A stretch of 64,000 nt of DNA from Humulus lupulus (taxonomy: Eukaryota > Streptophyta > Magnoliopsida > Rosales > Cannabaceae): the NCBI RefSeq assembly GCF_963169125.1, contig NC_084802.1:110612903-110676902 (forward strand), written 5' to 3'. Positions within the stretch are counted from its first letter, which is position 1; each line of letters opens with the position of its first letter. The notes under the pieces are model-generated. The model had not been told where the DNA came from. It made no database searches and saw only the letters and a list, made by a program, of their open reading frames with translations. Positions 12,319 through 23,530 of the stretch are shown here, piece by piece. The position numbers and the translations under genes are program-made.

Positions 12319-13516
12319 TTTGACGTTTATTGGTTCTAGGTTTAGCTGCTTTGAATAAATCATTGTTAAGAGTGAGGGGTTCTTTAGGTCACAGAATATA
12401 AAGCCCATTTTCCGAACATGCAATACACAATTGTGATATATTAGAACTTGTGAAAGTCATAATAAATTATTTTAATTACAACGTGGAAATTGAAATTAAA
12501 TTTCTACTAAAATCCGGAATAAAAACTACATCTTTCAAGAATAAATATTTATTTCTAAACACTAGGCGAGCTCTTCCTCTAGCTTGGACCATAACGAACG
12601 CTCCGTTCCCAACTCTAAGTTTCAAGCTGCCTTCGTCCACTTCCTCCCACGATTCAAGAAGATATAAAGAATTACAAACATGGTTAGTAGATCCAGAATC
12701 GATAATCCAAACAGATTTATCATTCTCTAAAACACATGTTTCTAAGATAAATGAATTATAATCATTACCTTTGTTTTTTGCTGTTAGAAACTTGGGGAAA
12801 TCTTGTTTCCAATGCCCTTTCTCTTTGCATTGAAAACACTTACCTCTACCTTTCTTGTTTTTCTTGTTCTTCCACTTAGGTGTCTGTGCATTTGGTTGTG
12901 CACTCGTCTTAGCAGTCTTTGCAGGCTTGGGGTTGTTGTTTTGTCCATCTTTCCTCTTATTTCCAGCTTTCGATGACGAAGCTAGGTTAGCTTCAGCCTT
13001 AGCTGGATCAGCATCAGTAGTAGTAGTTGTCTTCTTTTCTCCTCCCTTACTTGTTCCACCCATGATAGACTCGAAAGTATGAAGCTCGTTCATGAGCTGC
13101 GTCAGAACATAGTTGAGTTGATCACAAACGTGTGGAGATGGTGCCATCCGAGCATTGGCATATTTCTTGGTGGCCTCAAAACGAGTCTGGACAAACTTTG
13201 CACCGAACATGTCTTGGAGCCGATCCATGATTTCATAGGTCGTCTTGACAGTCTCCGTCTTTGTCTTGAGAGTGTCGACCATACTAGTCAACATGTAGTG
13301 TCGTGCCTTGTTATTTGCCGCCTGTCATTGCTCATACTTATCTTTTACAGACTTAGGAGCTCCTTCAGCTCGAACTTCTAGGGATTCCTCAATCATGATG
13401 AACTTGGAGTTGTCACCAATCAACACTATGTTGATATTCTGCTTCCACTTAAGGAAGATTTCTCCAGTGAGTTTCTCCATCGAAAGTTGAGAAAGGATGG
13501 GAGTAGACACAACCAT
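12319..13516 (-). pseudogene. Copia D gag-protease
   Basis: Minus-strand Gag and aspartic protease. ATG at 13516 opens MVVSTPILSQLSMEKLTGE, and a TGA breaks the frame near 13325. Reading then continues 13294-12476 through the UBN2-type Gag domain, a Lys/Thr-rich linker, a zinc knuckle and the protease motif WIIDSGSTNHVC. The knuckle reads CFQCKEKGHWKQDF: the final Cys of CX2CX4HX4C has become Phe. The pre-integrase starts near 12460 (DLFKAAKPRTNKR at 12360) and stops at the solo LTR. Gag would form the virus-like particle and protease would cut the polyprotein; the premature stop and lost Cys argue against function. Confidence 0.87.
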
Positions 13517-15749
13517 ACTTAGAACTATCGATTATCAATAAAATAGAAATCAATCACTTTTCTCAATAAAAAACTTCTATTCACTCTAATTTCAAGAAAT
13601 AGCACAACATATACCATAAATATGTAAGATATGAAAAAAATAACAAAATAATCATATCTCTATTTCTTTAGGTTTTTAACTATTCTATGAAATCGTTGTC
13701 CCGGTTGGCGAGAGTAAAAAAATATCATTAGTTCAATAGAGTTGTAAACTCATTTAATAGTGGACACCATTATTAACAACCTATTATTCGATCAAAATAA
13801 GAAAACAAAATCTCTTATTTTATGAGCTAAACCCACGGTTTCGATAATCAGTAGATTTAGTCCTAGTCGTCACCGAAGGGATGGGTCTAGTAGAATTTGA
13901 CCTATAATTATCTGTCTTTCAAAATTTAACTTTGTCAAAATAACTAATGAACATCTTCCGTAGGGGGACGAATCAAAGTGTCTCGAGGCCCCATTAAACT
14001 ATTGACCTTTTTTAAACCAACGGTGGAGATCGAATATAATTCATAAAATAAGCTCATTAAAAAATATTATTTTTATTATTATTTTTTGAAAATTAATGAC
14101 TATGGTCCTCCAAAAAAATTATAAGATTAGAATTTTTAAAACCAAAGTCCCATAATTTCCTATTAATTCTAAAGTGTCACATTGAAACAAATTCAATTAA
14201 TTTAGAATTAATTTGTTGCTAATCAATATTTATGTTTAACTAATATAATGAACCTATACAAATAAGTCTAACTTAGGAAAATGGGCCTTAACAATTGGGC
14301 TTGCATGAAGAGGGTTGGGTCCAGTATGTCGTTCCTACTACTAAGGCCTCCTTACTTCCATACAAGATCCAAAAGATAGGAATTTAAACCTTCATTTTAT
14401 TAATTGTTATTAATTGATTAGGCCCACTATAATCATGTAAAGCAAATGAGCATTCACAAGTGAAACCACCCATAAGAGAGGAATTTAAACTTTACATTTT
14501 CTAATGGGCCCAAATAAAAACTATCATTTTATGAATATTTTATTTGGAAAAATCCATATATTAAGCAACAAATATGGGCCACTACATGCATCTAAGCACA
14601 ATTGCAAAAATACCACATATAGTGCAAATATACATGTTATAATTGGATGGGTCTAATCATGTTACTATATGAGTAAGTCCATGAATTTATGCAAAAATAC
14701 CACAATTTATTTCATTTTCAAAAATACCACAATTAATTTTCTAGAATCTATCCAAAATTTTGAATTAATTAAATTTTTGCAAAAATAAATAAGTCAATTT
14801 AAATGAAATTTATCAACAATTAACAAAAGTTAATTTAAATTTCATTTATCAACAATCAACTTAGTTTAAGTTATTTTAAAAAATATTAATTTAATTTAAT
14901 TAGGATTTATCAACAATTAACCAAAGTTAATTTAAATCTCATTTATAAAAAGATATATATATATATATATTATTAATTGGTTATAAATTTAAAAACGTGA
15001 TATTTTAAAAAATTTAACTAGTTATAAATTTTTAAAACAAATATCATCTGCTATAATTGAAAAAATATCTTAAAGAGTTAAACAAATTCAAATATCTATA
15101 AAATATCTAGTCAACAAATTTTCAAATTTTAAATTTCAAATTATTTAAATATTAAAATCTATAGAACAATCTGATATTATTATTTTCAAATAAAAATTTT
15201 CAAAAAATATCAAGCATTTAAAAAAATATCTGTAATATCTGATAACTTAATTATAATATTTTAATATATTAAATATTTAAAATTAATAAGCTAGCCTACT
15301 TTTAAATTTGAATTTGAATCTTTGTAGAAAATATATATTTTTTAAAAGATCAAACAAAAAAAATATCATATTTCAAAAAAATATTTTTAAATAATAGAAA
15401 ATATATGACATTTTTGTATTAACATATTAAAAAATACATTCAAAAATCAAATCTTAAGAAAAAATTATCGCAGGCCGCAACCACTGCCCGGAAGAAAAAG
15501 AAATTAGTAAAAATTGTGTAATTTTTAAACTCAAAAACGTTTTCTAAATAATTTTTACCATGTTTTACATCAAATAAAGCATTTATATAAAGAATATTTG
15601 CAAAGAAAACACAACAAAATAACCCAAATATGCTAATAATCACATAAAATTCAATATGCATTATAAAAATCATGAAAACCATCAAATTACTCAACACATC
15701 AAATAATTCAATTTTACCATGTTCATGCATGAAAATAAAAAATACCAAA
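13517..15749 (-). other. Copia D 5' leader (no gene)
   Basis: Very AT-rich stretch between gag and the primer site. No protein domain is visible in any frame; open stretches such as 15748-15440 are low-complexity Phe/Ile-rich translation. It is homologous to the leader of copia C: both contain GTCCCGGTNGGCGAGAGT-type and CCTTAACAATT...GCTTGCATG blocks (13690 and 14285 here; 42770 and 43497 in C). A conserved leader in two elements suggests a packaging or regulatory RNA role, but that is inference. Confidence 0.7.
14953..14971. repeat. (AT)n microsatellite
   Basis: Nine to ten AT dinucleotides in the AT-rich leader of copia D. Confidence 0.95.
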
Positions 15750-15762
15750 GGCTCTGAGGCTA
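15750..15762 (-). other. Degenerate primer-binding site of copia D
   Basis: Plus strand GGCTCTGAGGCTA, whose reverse complement resembles TGGTATCAGAGCC, the primer site complementary to initiator tRNA-Met, with four adjacent substitutions. It lies two bases inside the 5' LTR end, the position expected for a minus-strand element. Confidence 0.6.
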
Positions 15763-15764
15763 GT

Positions 15765-17638
15765 TATTGGAAAAACTTATATAGGCCACTGCCCGAAAGA
15801 AAAACAAATTAATATAAGAAAACCTAAAACATGTTTATAAAATTGAATTCATACAGAGATAATGATAAGAACACTTACATTATTGTGCAGCGGAATGATT
15901 GAGTCCTTCCTTCAGTTTCTCTAACCCTTGTATCATTTTTCTCGCAGGGTATCACCAGGAAATTGAATCGTTCTTCAATTTTCTTCACAGCCTTCCAAAG
16001 GATCCTTAGAATCACCTAGACTAGAGTGAATAATTCTCAACACATGAGATAGATACAATAAGAAGAAGAATAGAAGATAATATTGATGTTTAGAAAATGA
16101 CTTATGCTGTAGAGAGAATCTAAAACCTAGAGCATTAAGAATAGATCATCTGATTTTCTGTCAGACAGTCTTTCTGTCATCTAAACATCTATTTTCAACT
16201 CTAACTTAGCATTCCTTTTATAGGCTTAATTATGTCATTTATTTTAATTAAAAAAGTAATAAAATAATAGATAATATCAGCCATTAGGTCCAAATTCTCA
16301 TAGGTTTTAGCTCCGTGAAATTTCACATTTAATTATAAGCCCATTGGACTTAAAATAAATGCGTGTATTATTTTCTATTGATTAATTAATTAAATAATCA
16401 TTTAAATCCTTTATCAAATTAATTATTTATAATTTCAAGCATGATTTAAACTTATTTATTAATTTAGACACCAATTTAACTTAATTAATAAATTTGCCTT
16501 AATTTCTATTTTCTTCTCTAAATTGTATACCTTTGTGAAACTATCCAAAATTGACCTGGTCAACTTTGATAATTCTAATTGGTAATTAAATCAATTAATT
16601 GAGACTATCTAGATGATTTTATCCAAGGTATAGTGGGGACCAGGGCCTATGAAATCAAGCTCCAATAAGTTATCATAAATTTAACAAATAAATTTACTAA
16701 CTTATTAATTCCTCGTGACTCCACTAAAGACTCGGAATTGCACTCTTGAATTCATTGAATGCTCCATAACAAATATAGATACGTTATTAATTATCCATTG
16801 TTACAACCATAATTGTCACTCAATCCTCTATAAGCAGTCTACAATGAGATGTGACTAAAATACTGTTTTACCCCTCATTGTATTTTATCCTTAAAACACT
16901 TAGTTCCTTGTAAATGATATTTCATTAAACTAATATTAATTACTAAAATGAGATCTCTATCATTTAGCACCTTGAAGCAAACTAAAAGGAAACCATCATT
17001 TCACTTCTTCATCATAAGCTATAGATGTTCATATTTATGATTAACACTCTCACTCAATTATACTACCGAGTTCCCAAGATGTAAGAATGGGCTAGTCTGT
17101 AGGGTAAGCTAGTAACGAACAAGTCAAAGAACTCAAATAATACAATCAGTTAGAATACTAACCACTCAGAATTGAGATTGAATTGACCTATGATAAATTA
17201 TATGATATGACAAGAATAGATAATAACTGTATGTTTACTTACCCTATCTACTGTCAATATCGGTCCAGTCCGATGTAACAAATACATTCGATCTTATCTA
17301 CTTTGCTAGTGTTCTGGAAAGAACATAACACTTCAAAGTGTAAGTAGATCATATCGTAGATTGGCAAGTCAGTGTAAATCATGTGCACTGACTAATCTTA
17401 GGACTAACTTATTTTTGAACATATAATCATATTTATATTCCACTGTGATTACGTCACTATAAATATGATTGGCTATATGCTCGGGATTTTATAGAAGTTT
17501 ATATTAAAAAATAATCATGAAAATAAAATATGTGAGCAAAGTGATTGACTATGTCAAAAATTGATTTCTATACTTTTATTGCTAATAAAATGAGATTACA
17601 AAGAAATTGGGTTTTAATTAGGGCATAAAACCCCAACA
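15765..17638 (-). repeat. 5' LTR of copia D
   Basis: Direct copy of 5095-6916. It shares, among others, the TTGTGCAGCGGAATG block, the TACTACCGAGTTCCCAAG block and the terminal ...AACCCCAACA. The minus-strand LTR start is at 17638, next to the ATGGAATC of interrupted copia B. The first 40 bases (about 15765-15805) differ from the other LTR and carry a short GCCACTGCCCG segment that also occurs in the leader at 15478-15490. Confidence 0.82.
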
Positions 17639-18461
17639 ATGGAATCTTATCAGCTCTGAGTTCCTCTAATACTACCTTGCTCCGAGGTTTATAGTTATTC
17701 ATATAGTCGTGTTCAAGGAATGTCGCATTTGTGGAAACAAATACCTTTTGATCCTTGGGACTATAGAAATAACCACCTCTTGTTTCTGGAGCGTAGCCAA
17801 CAAAAATGCACAGTTTAGACCTTGATTCAAGTTTCCCTGATTTAGGTCTAAGAACATGAGCAAGACTGACCCAAATGCGAAAATGGTGCAAACTAGGTTT
17901 GTTTGCATTCCACAGTTCCAGTTGCGTTTTGCTAATGGTCTTAGATGGGACTACATTCAAAATGTACGTCACCGTTTGAAGTGCATATCCCTAGAATGTG
18001 AGAGGAAGTGAAGAGTAACTTAACATAGACCTGACCATGTCCAACAAGGTCATGTTTCTTCTTTGAGAAACACCATGTTGCTCTGGCATTACTGGTGCTA
18101 TGACTTGGGATAGAATACCATGCTCTAGAAAGAAATCTTTGAATTCTAAATCCAAATATTCTCCACCTCGATCAGATCGAAGTGTCTTTAGAGCCTTACC
18201 TAACTGCTTCTCAGCCTGAGCTTTGAATTCATGAAACTTACCAAAGATTTCAGATTTCCTAAGCATTAGGTAAGTATGACCATATCTTGAGTAATCATCA
18301 ATAAAAGTGATGAAATACTCATGCCCACCTTTTGCTTGTACATTGATTGGACCACAGACATCTTTGTGAACAAGCTCCAAAGGTTCTTTGGCTCTCTTTC
18401 CTTTCGCTCAGAAAGGACGTTTGGTCATTTTTCCTTCTAGACAAGATTCACAAACCGAAAG
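17639..18461 (-). pseudogene. Copia B integrase fragment
   Basis: Minus-strand integrase core and C-terminus of element B between the D LTR and the CACTA. Motifs: MTKRPF (zinc-region end), LVHKDVCGPINVQAKGGHEYFITFIDDYSRYG (first Asp), LRSDRGGEYLDLEF (second Asp), HGVSQRRNMTLLDMV, then YILNVVPSKT and FVSTNATFLEHDYMNNYKPRSK. The catalytic Glu of the usual GVAERRN motif is Gln here, so the active site is lost. A stop follows at about 17990. The 5' side continues beyond the CACTA at 32743; the 3' side ends at the D LTR and RT is missing. Confidence 0.88.
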
Positions 18462-18464
18462 AGT

Positions 18465-18494
18465 CACTACACCAAATACCCCTTTCCATAACTC
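18465..18494 (+). repeat. Left terminal inverted repeat of the CACTA
   Basis: CACTACACCAAATACCCCTT and onward. It pairs with the reverse complement of 32713-32742 over about 30 bases with roughly 70% identity (CACTACA, AAA, CTTT and ATAAC are common to both). Confidence 0.85.
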
Positions 18495-18589
18495 ATGAAT
18501 ATAATACTAATAGAAAAGTATTATATTGGGAAAAAAGGGCAGAATATATTGCACCATCCCGCCACTTAGAATTTTTTTTTTTCATTTCT

Positions 18590-18835
18590 GAGACCTAAGA
18601 ATCCCAAGACACCCATTTCTCTTCAACATTTCTGAGACCCGAGACACCCATTTCCCTTCTCTTCAACATTTATGAGCTTTCCTTTTTCTGAGCTTTCCTT
18701 CAACATTTACGAGCTTTCCTTCAACATTTCTGAGCTTTCCTTCAACATTTTTGAGACCCATTTCCCTTCAACATTTCTGAGACCCATTTTCTTTCCTTCA
18801 ACCTTTCTGAGACCCATTTCCTTCAACATATCGAC
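18590..18835 (+). repeat. Degenerate subterminal tandem repeat
   Basis: About ten imperfect units of 20-30 bases built from TTTCTGAGACCCATTTCC and CTTTCCTTCAACATTT. It lies 130 bases inside the left CACTA end, where arrays of short sites for the second transposon protein are usual in En/Spm elements. The open frame across it (18672-19010) only translates the repeat and is not a gene. Confidence 0.75.
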
Positions 18836-18881
18836 ACAAAGAAGAGACCCATTTCTTCGGTTTGGTCGTACGGTATCCGAA

Positions 18882-18884
<3 letters not shown>

Positions 18885-18913
<29 letters not shown>
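18885..18913. repeat. (CT)n microsatellite
   Basis: Fourteen or so CT units on the plus strand in the CACTA 5' region, followed by pyrimidine-rich sequence resembling a 5' untranslated leader. Confidence 0.92.
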
Positions 18914-18917
<4 letters not shown>

Positions 18918-19749
18918 TTCTCTATCTCTCTGTCAACCTTCGATTTCCAGTCATTGAGCTTCTCAAATTTGTTCTTCTCTTCGGTCTTGGCAAGCCAGGT
19001 AAGTATTTAGTTGTAAATGTTAGATTTATCAGCTTGAATCTCATAGAATCTATAAAATTTGTGGTTTTCAAAATTAATTTTTGATTTTGTATATGTGTTT
19101 TCGATTTTGCATATTGATTTTGCATATTGTTGGGACATGTGTTTTGGTACGGTGTCATAGAATCTATAAAATCATATTTTGCATATTTCAAAATTAAAAT
19201 CTTTGGTTGAGTTTTATGTGTTTTGTCTTTCTGGGATATGATTAGAGTGGAGTTTTATCTGGTTAAATTCTTGGCAAAATGCCTCCTTTGTTTTATGTTC
19301 ATTTTGTTGCAATTTCACTTCAGGGCTTGGTTGAGGAGCTAGAAGGAAGCGAATGGCAGAGTTGAGGCAGGCTTTAGAACATTCAGAAGACTCAAATCAA
19401 CCAAAGGTGTCATAGGGGGGAAGAGGATTTTGGTATTTTAAAAAGGCCCATGCCCTGGCCAAGGGACTGAATGGGTCATGCATGAGTATCATTTTGAACC
19501 TGAGAATGCTAATCCTAACCAGGTTTAACTCCTTTCTCTGATTGTATATTTATAAACTATCTCAGTTGGTTTGGACATAAGAAGTTTGTTTCCTATTGTG
19601 GGAAAGGTGTACTTTTTTTTATTCATACTAAACTTGGTATTTATATGGCCTATAATGGGTAAACTAATTTTCCATAATTAGCACAGTGATGTTTTCCATT
19701 ATGGATTTTAGGATTCTCATGATATTGTCAGAGTTATTAGTACGTGTGT
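18914..19749 (+). other. CACTA 5' region, no clear gene
   Basis: Noncoding-looking sequence after the CT tract. A possible splice donor follows at 18998 (CAGGTAAGT) and an acceptor-like CAG at about 19320, with a short open stretch (GCAGAGTTGAGGCAGGC region). This could be an untranslated first exon of a transposon transcript. I see no recognised domain. Confidence 0.35.
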
Positions 19750-20122
19750 TCTTTTGTTTGTTTAATGAATGAGATCAAATTTTGAAAAATGCACCAATGA
19801 AAATGAATTAAATAATAATAATAATACAATCCTAATGATGATATATATTTGATAAATTGTAGTGAAAATCAACACACCATAAACCAGAAAACACACCATA
19901 AACCAGAAAACAATTGATCAATAATCAATCTTAAAGACAAAACTAGTTTAATCAAGGAATCAAATCAAAACAGAAATGAAACATAAAGAGGAACACAAAC
20001 ACAAACACATACGTGGTTCGAATGAGTGTTGGCTAGACACCACTCTACTCCACAGCCAAAACCAGCCCCAAGGGCTTGGCAATCTCTTTATTGATTCTAA
20101 GTTTCAATCTGTTGAACAATGG
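19750..20122. repeat. Duplicated segment, copy 1 (LTR-like)
   Basis: Matches 20683-21022 closely, starting CTTTTGTTTGTTTARTGAATG and ending at TTTCAATCTGT. Copy 1 has an extra tandem unit of ACACACCATAAACCAGAAA. From about 19859 the segment resembles the end of a copia LTR on the minus strand (compare the LTR at 21180-21603). Both copies also share about 110 bases of preceding sequence, so this is a duplication of a block, not two independent insertions. Confidence 0.8.
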
Positions 20123-20304
20123 AGTCTAGCTCCAAGCTTCTCTCATAACAGTAGTACAAGATATCTCTAGGCTCTCTAAAACTCACTCTCAATATTACAA
20201 TGTATGTAAAAACTGAATTGGATTAAATGATAGAATAGGAGCCTTATATATATACATGTGACGTAAGTGACTGAAATCCCCTCCAAGGCCCGAGCACCAA
20301 CTGT
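20123..20304 (-). repeat. Rest of an LTR-like unit with TATA-type motif
   Basis: Continues copy 1 on the minus strand: a TATATATATAAGGCTCC-type promoter motif (plus strand near 20240-20260) and an end at ...CCAACTGTCA. It is absent from copy 2. Together 19859-20304 could be a solo copia-type LTR of about 446 bases, but I find no matching target duplication. Confidence 0.45.
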
Positions 20305-20333
20305 CATAACTGAATTTTCAAAATTCAGTTATG
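20305..20333. repeat. Perfect 14-bp palindrome
   Basis: CATAACTGAATTTT, one central C, then its exact reverse complement. It abuts the LTR-like unit. It could form a hairpin in RNA or single-stranded DNA; role unknown. Confidence 0.9.
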
Positions 20334-20682
20334 ATGTCCAATAATAGCCAAGTTGACCTTGAGCATTTGACGAACACTTAACATATACTACACACGGGAA
20401 GTGGGTTTTTTTTATTTATTTATTTTTTCATTTTTTCTTCAAACATATAAGAAGTGGGATTTTAGCAACTGATTGATGTAGAATGAGTTTTGCATGGATA
20501 AAATTCTGGTATGAAAAGAGTTTGGGAGCTGTCTCAAATTTCAGAAAGAAAACTGAACACCCTAGTTGTTCTTTTCATAATTTAAATGGTATTAGTCAAT
20601 GTAATCTTGAAGATTTTATGTTGTCTTTCCAAGACCCAGATCATTGATCTTCCTTATAATTAAGATTTAAGAAAGTGTTTTC

Positions 20683-21022
20683 TTTTGTTTGTTTAGTGAA
20701 TGAGATCAAATTTTGAAAAATGCACCAATGAAAATGAATTAAATAATAATAATATAGTCCTAATGATGATATATATTTGATAAATTGTAGTGAAAATCAA
20801 CACACCATAAACCAGAAAACAATTGATCAATAATCAATATTAAAGACAAAACTGGTTTAATAAAGGAATCAAATCAAAATAGAAATGAAACATAAAGAGG
20901 AACACAAACACAAACACATACGTGGTTTGAATGAGTGTTGGCTAGACACCACTCTACTCCACGGCCAAAACTAGCCCCAAGGGCTTGACAATCTCTTTAT
21001 TGATTCTAAGTTTCAATCTGTA
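20683..21022. repeat. Duplicated segment, copy 2
   Basis: Second copy of 19750-20122 in the same orientation, about 930 bases downstream. By eye it is roughly 95% identical, with loss of one short tandem unit and a few substitutions. It stops at TTTCAATCTGT, after which the sequence is unrelated to the continuation of copy 1. Confidence 0.82.
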
Positions 21023-21179
21023 AAAAGACAGTGGTTGTCAAATATGATATGCCATATATTGAATTGAGGCAGAAAGGAGCATAGACTTGTTAGTATAAGG
21101 TTATCAATATTGAGTGTTGTTTTGGTTTGGTCATATAGTATCTAATTCTGGTAGTGGAACTTGAAAAGGAGATAGTTTT

Positions 21180-21603
21180 TGTTGTGCCAAGTATATCAGG
21201 AAGAACACCACAAAACAGAAGCTTTAATCAAGATACAAATTTAAAGACCAAAAAAATTGATCAAACAAATAACAGTAAAACAAAGAATAAAAAAATAACA
21301 GGAAACAACACACCACAATTTACTTGGTTCAAACTAGAGCAAAATTGGTACTGGTCTACATCCAAGGGGCAGCCACTATTATTGATTCTTTCTTATACAA
21401 TTCTCTTTACAACCTTTACAACACTCTTGTCTCTGTTCCTCTCAATATGTTACAATTTTAGAGAATAAAACTTGTTCTTTTTCATGACCAGTGAAAAAAC
21501 TAAAGTAATACAAACTTATATAGCAAAGTATTACAAGTAAAGAAATAGAACCAACAAACTTAACAGAAACAGTTAGAAGTTAGTTGCTTGGACCAATATA
21601 ACA
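21180..21603 (-). repeat. 3' LTR of copia remnant G
   Basis: Right boundary ...CAATATAACA at 21603, followed on the minus strand by the purine-rich AACCAAGGTGGAAATT just before the LTR start. Left boundary TGTTGTGCC at 21180 is inferred. It contains a CTATATAAG promoter-type motif on the minus strand (near 21515-21525). About 424 bases. Confidence 0.6.
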
Positions 21604-23530
21604 AATTTCCACCTTGGTTTAGAAACTAAACTTGAACTAGTGACTGCCCAAATAGCCCCGTAGGGCCTATCCATCTTGTAATTGAATGAGACCCAAGCAG
21701 TGATAAAACTTGCTGCCTGGAAGTACTTTAGTAATCATATTAGATGGATTATGTTCAGTAGGAATCTTCTTAACTTTTACCAATCCTTGAGCAATAACTT
21801 CTCTCACAAAATGTAGTTTGATATCTGCATGTTTTGTCCTTTCATGGTACACTTGATTTTTAGACAAGTGTATAGCACTTTGGTTATCACAGTGAATAGT
21901 AATGACATCATTCTGTAGCTTCAGTTCCTTAGCAATACCTTCAAGCCACATAGCTTCTTTAACCGCCTCAGTGAGAGCAATGTATTCAGCCACATAGATC
22001 TGTGCTTCACAACTGGAGAAAAAACATCATTGAAATCAATGCCTTCCATTTGTGTGAACCCATGAGCAACAAGCCTAGCCTTGAATATGCCTTTTTCAAC
22101 CCCAGGAATTCCTTCTTTAATCTTGAAAATCCACTTACAGCTTACCAATCTAGAACCAGTAGGCCTTTTTACTATACTCCATGTATTATTGTCATATAGA
22201 GATTTCATCTCCTCATCCATGGCTGTAAGCCAATTTTTTCTGTCCTTACAAGCAATAGCAGTTTTAAAACTCTTAGGTTCATCATCAAGGACTTCACTTG
22301 CTGCCACTAAGGAGAAGGCCATTAAATTTGCATAACCAAATCTCTCAGGAGCTTTAATTTTCCTCTTAGTTCTGTCACGTGTGAGCATGTAGTCACCCTC
22401 TTCAGGTTGTGATTTAACTAATTTTTCTTCAATTTGATCTTCCTCTTCAAGAAGTCAATTCCCAACTTGATCCTGTTCAGGCTTTTCATAATGTTCCATC
22501 TCAACTTCATATCTCTCAGCATCTGATTTAATTTTCTGATGGCTACTTTCACCTTGCACATTTTCTATGGTTTTATATGCCTTCTCTGACACATTTTCTC
22601 TGGCTACTTTCCTTTGCTGCCCAACATTGAACTTGACTCTACAAGACTTTCCAAAAACACAGTGTTCACAAAATCTCAGTTTTTCCACTTTGTCACCACA
22701 TAGCAGACCCTGTTTTCCCAATTCAATAAGACCTCTTTCACTCACATGCCCCAACCTCATATTCCATAAATCAGATTTAGATTGAACTTTATCTGAGACA
22801 GATGCAACAGAACCGATTATAACATCACCTTCCAAAAAATAAAGCCCATTTTTCTTAAGTCCTCTCATGACTACCATAGATCCTCTAATAACTTTAAGAA
22901 TACCATTCTCACCTTTAAACGAGTATCCTTTCTTATCTAGCTCCCCAAGAGATATTAAATTCATTTTTAAATCAGGAACATATCTAACTTCTTGTAAAAT
23001 TCTTTCTACTCCATCATGGAACTTGAATCGAATTGTACCTACTCCAGCAATTTTACAAGACTTATTATTACCAAGTAAAACATATCCTCCTTCCTTATCA
23101 CAAAAATCTTCAAAACATGATTTGTTTGGTGTCATATGAAATGAACAACCAGAGTCCATTATCCATTCTATTTCAGAATTATTACTTGACACCATTAGAG
23201 CTTCAGCAAATTCATATCCATTAGAAAACATGGCAGAATCTCCTCCAGATTCTTTTGATTTTTCATAGTTCAAACTACCCTTTTGTCTGTCAGGACAGAA
23301 CCTCCGTGTATGACCAACCTTCCGACAATAGTAGCATTTGATATTGGGTGCATTTCCACCATTTTTGTAATCTGAACCATTTCTGTAATCCCCATTTCTT
23401 GAATGTGACTTTGATCGTCTCCTTTCTGACTTGTTATCTTTCTTGAATGTTCTTCCTCTCACTGTAAGCATTAAATTTGTTCATTTTCCCCTTTTCCTTT
23501 TTTCTTCACCACGGCTATAAGAGTAGCATT
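21604..23530 (-). pseudogene. Copia remnant G: gag end, protease, deleted pol, RNase H
   Basis: Minus-strand copia polyprotein of a different family (Tnt1-like motifs). At 23471-22455: Lys/Arg/Ser-rich Gag tail, intact zinc knuckle CYYCRKVGHTRRFC, protease IMDSGCSFHMT, and the pre-integrase LWNMRLGHVSERG with CEHCVFGKSCRVKF. The reading then jumps into a hinge-like stretch (QRKVARENVSEKAYK), so integrase is deleted. 22388-22030 holds the RT start (WLTAMDEEMKSLYDNNTW, GSRLVSCKWIFKIKEG, FSPVVKH), then a second deletion removes the RT core. 21993-21667 is RNase H (VAEYIALTEAVKEAMWLEG, IHCDNQSAIHL, ERTKHADIKLHFVRE) ending QLQDG. The Gag N-terminus and 5' LTR are absent. A non-autonomous, deleted copy inside the CACTA. 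Confidence 0.88.

Larger units (their letters stand above)
5079..17638 (-). mobile_element. Copia element D (12.6 kb, nested in B)
   Basis: Minus-strand Ty1/copia element with long direct LTRs (5079-6916 and 15765-17638), a degenerate tRNA-Met-type primer site (15750-15762), a 2.2 kb AT-rich leader, gag-protease (12319-13516), integrase, RT and RNase H (8700-9646, 7451-8700, 6941-7450). A 2.66 kb LTR-like insert at 9652-12313 splits the pre-integrase region. Without the insert D is about 9.9 kb. I see no 5-bp target duplication: flanks are TTTCA on the left and ATGGA on the right, and the left boundary is uncertain by a few bases. A 157-base stretch of the LTRs near 6535 and 17255 shows about five differences, so D is moderately old. 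Confidence 0.85.

Noticed and set aside
15440..15748. Open minus-strand frame rich in Phe, Ile and Val, membrane-protein-like
   Set aside because: Low-complexity AT-rich leader of copia D; hydrophobicity follows from base composition.
18672..19010. Open frame in the CACTA left end resembling a repetitive protein
   Set aside because: It only translates the short tandem repeat and CT microsatellite; no family resemblance, and the repeat period is not a multiple of three throughout.
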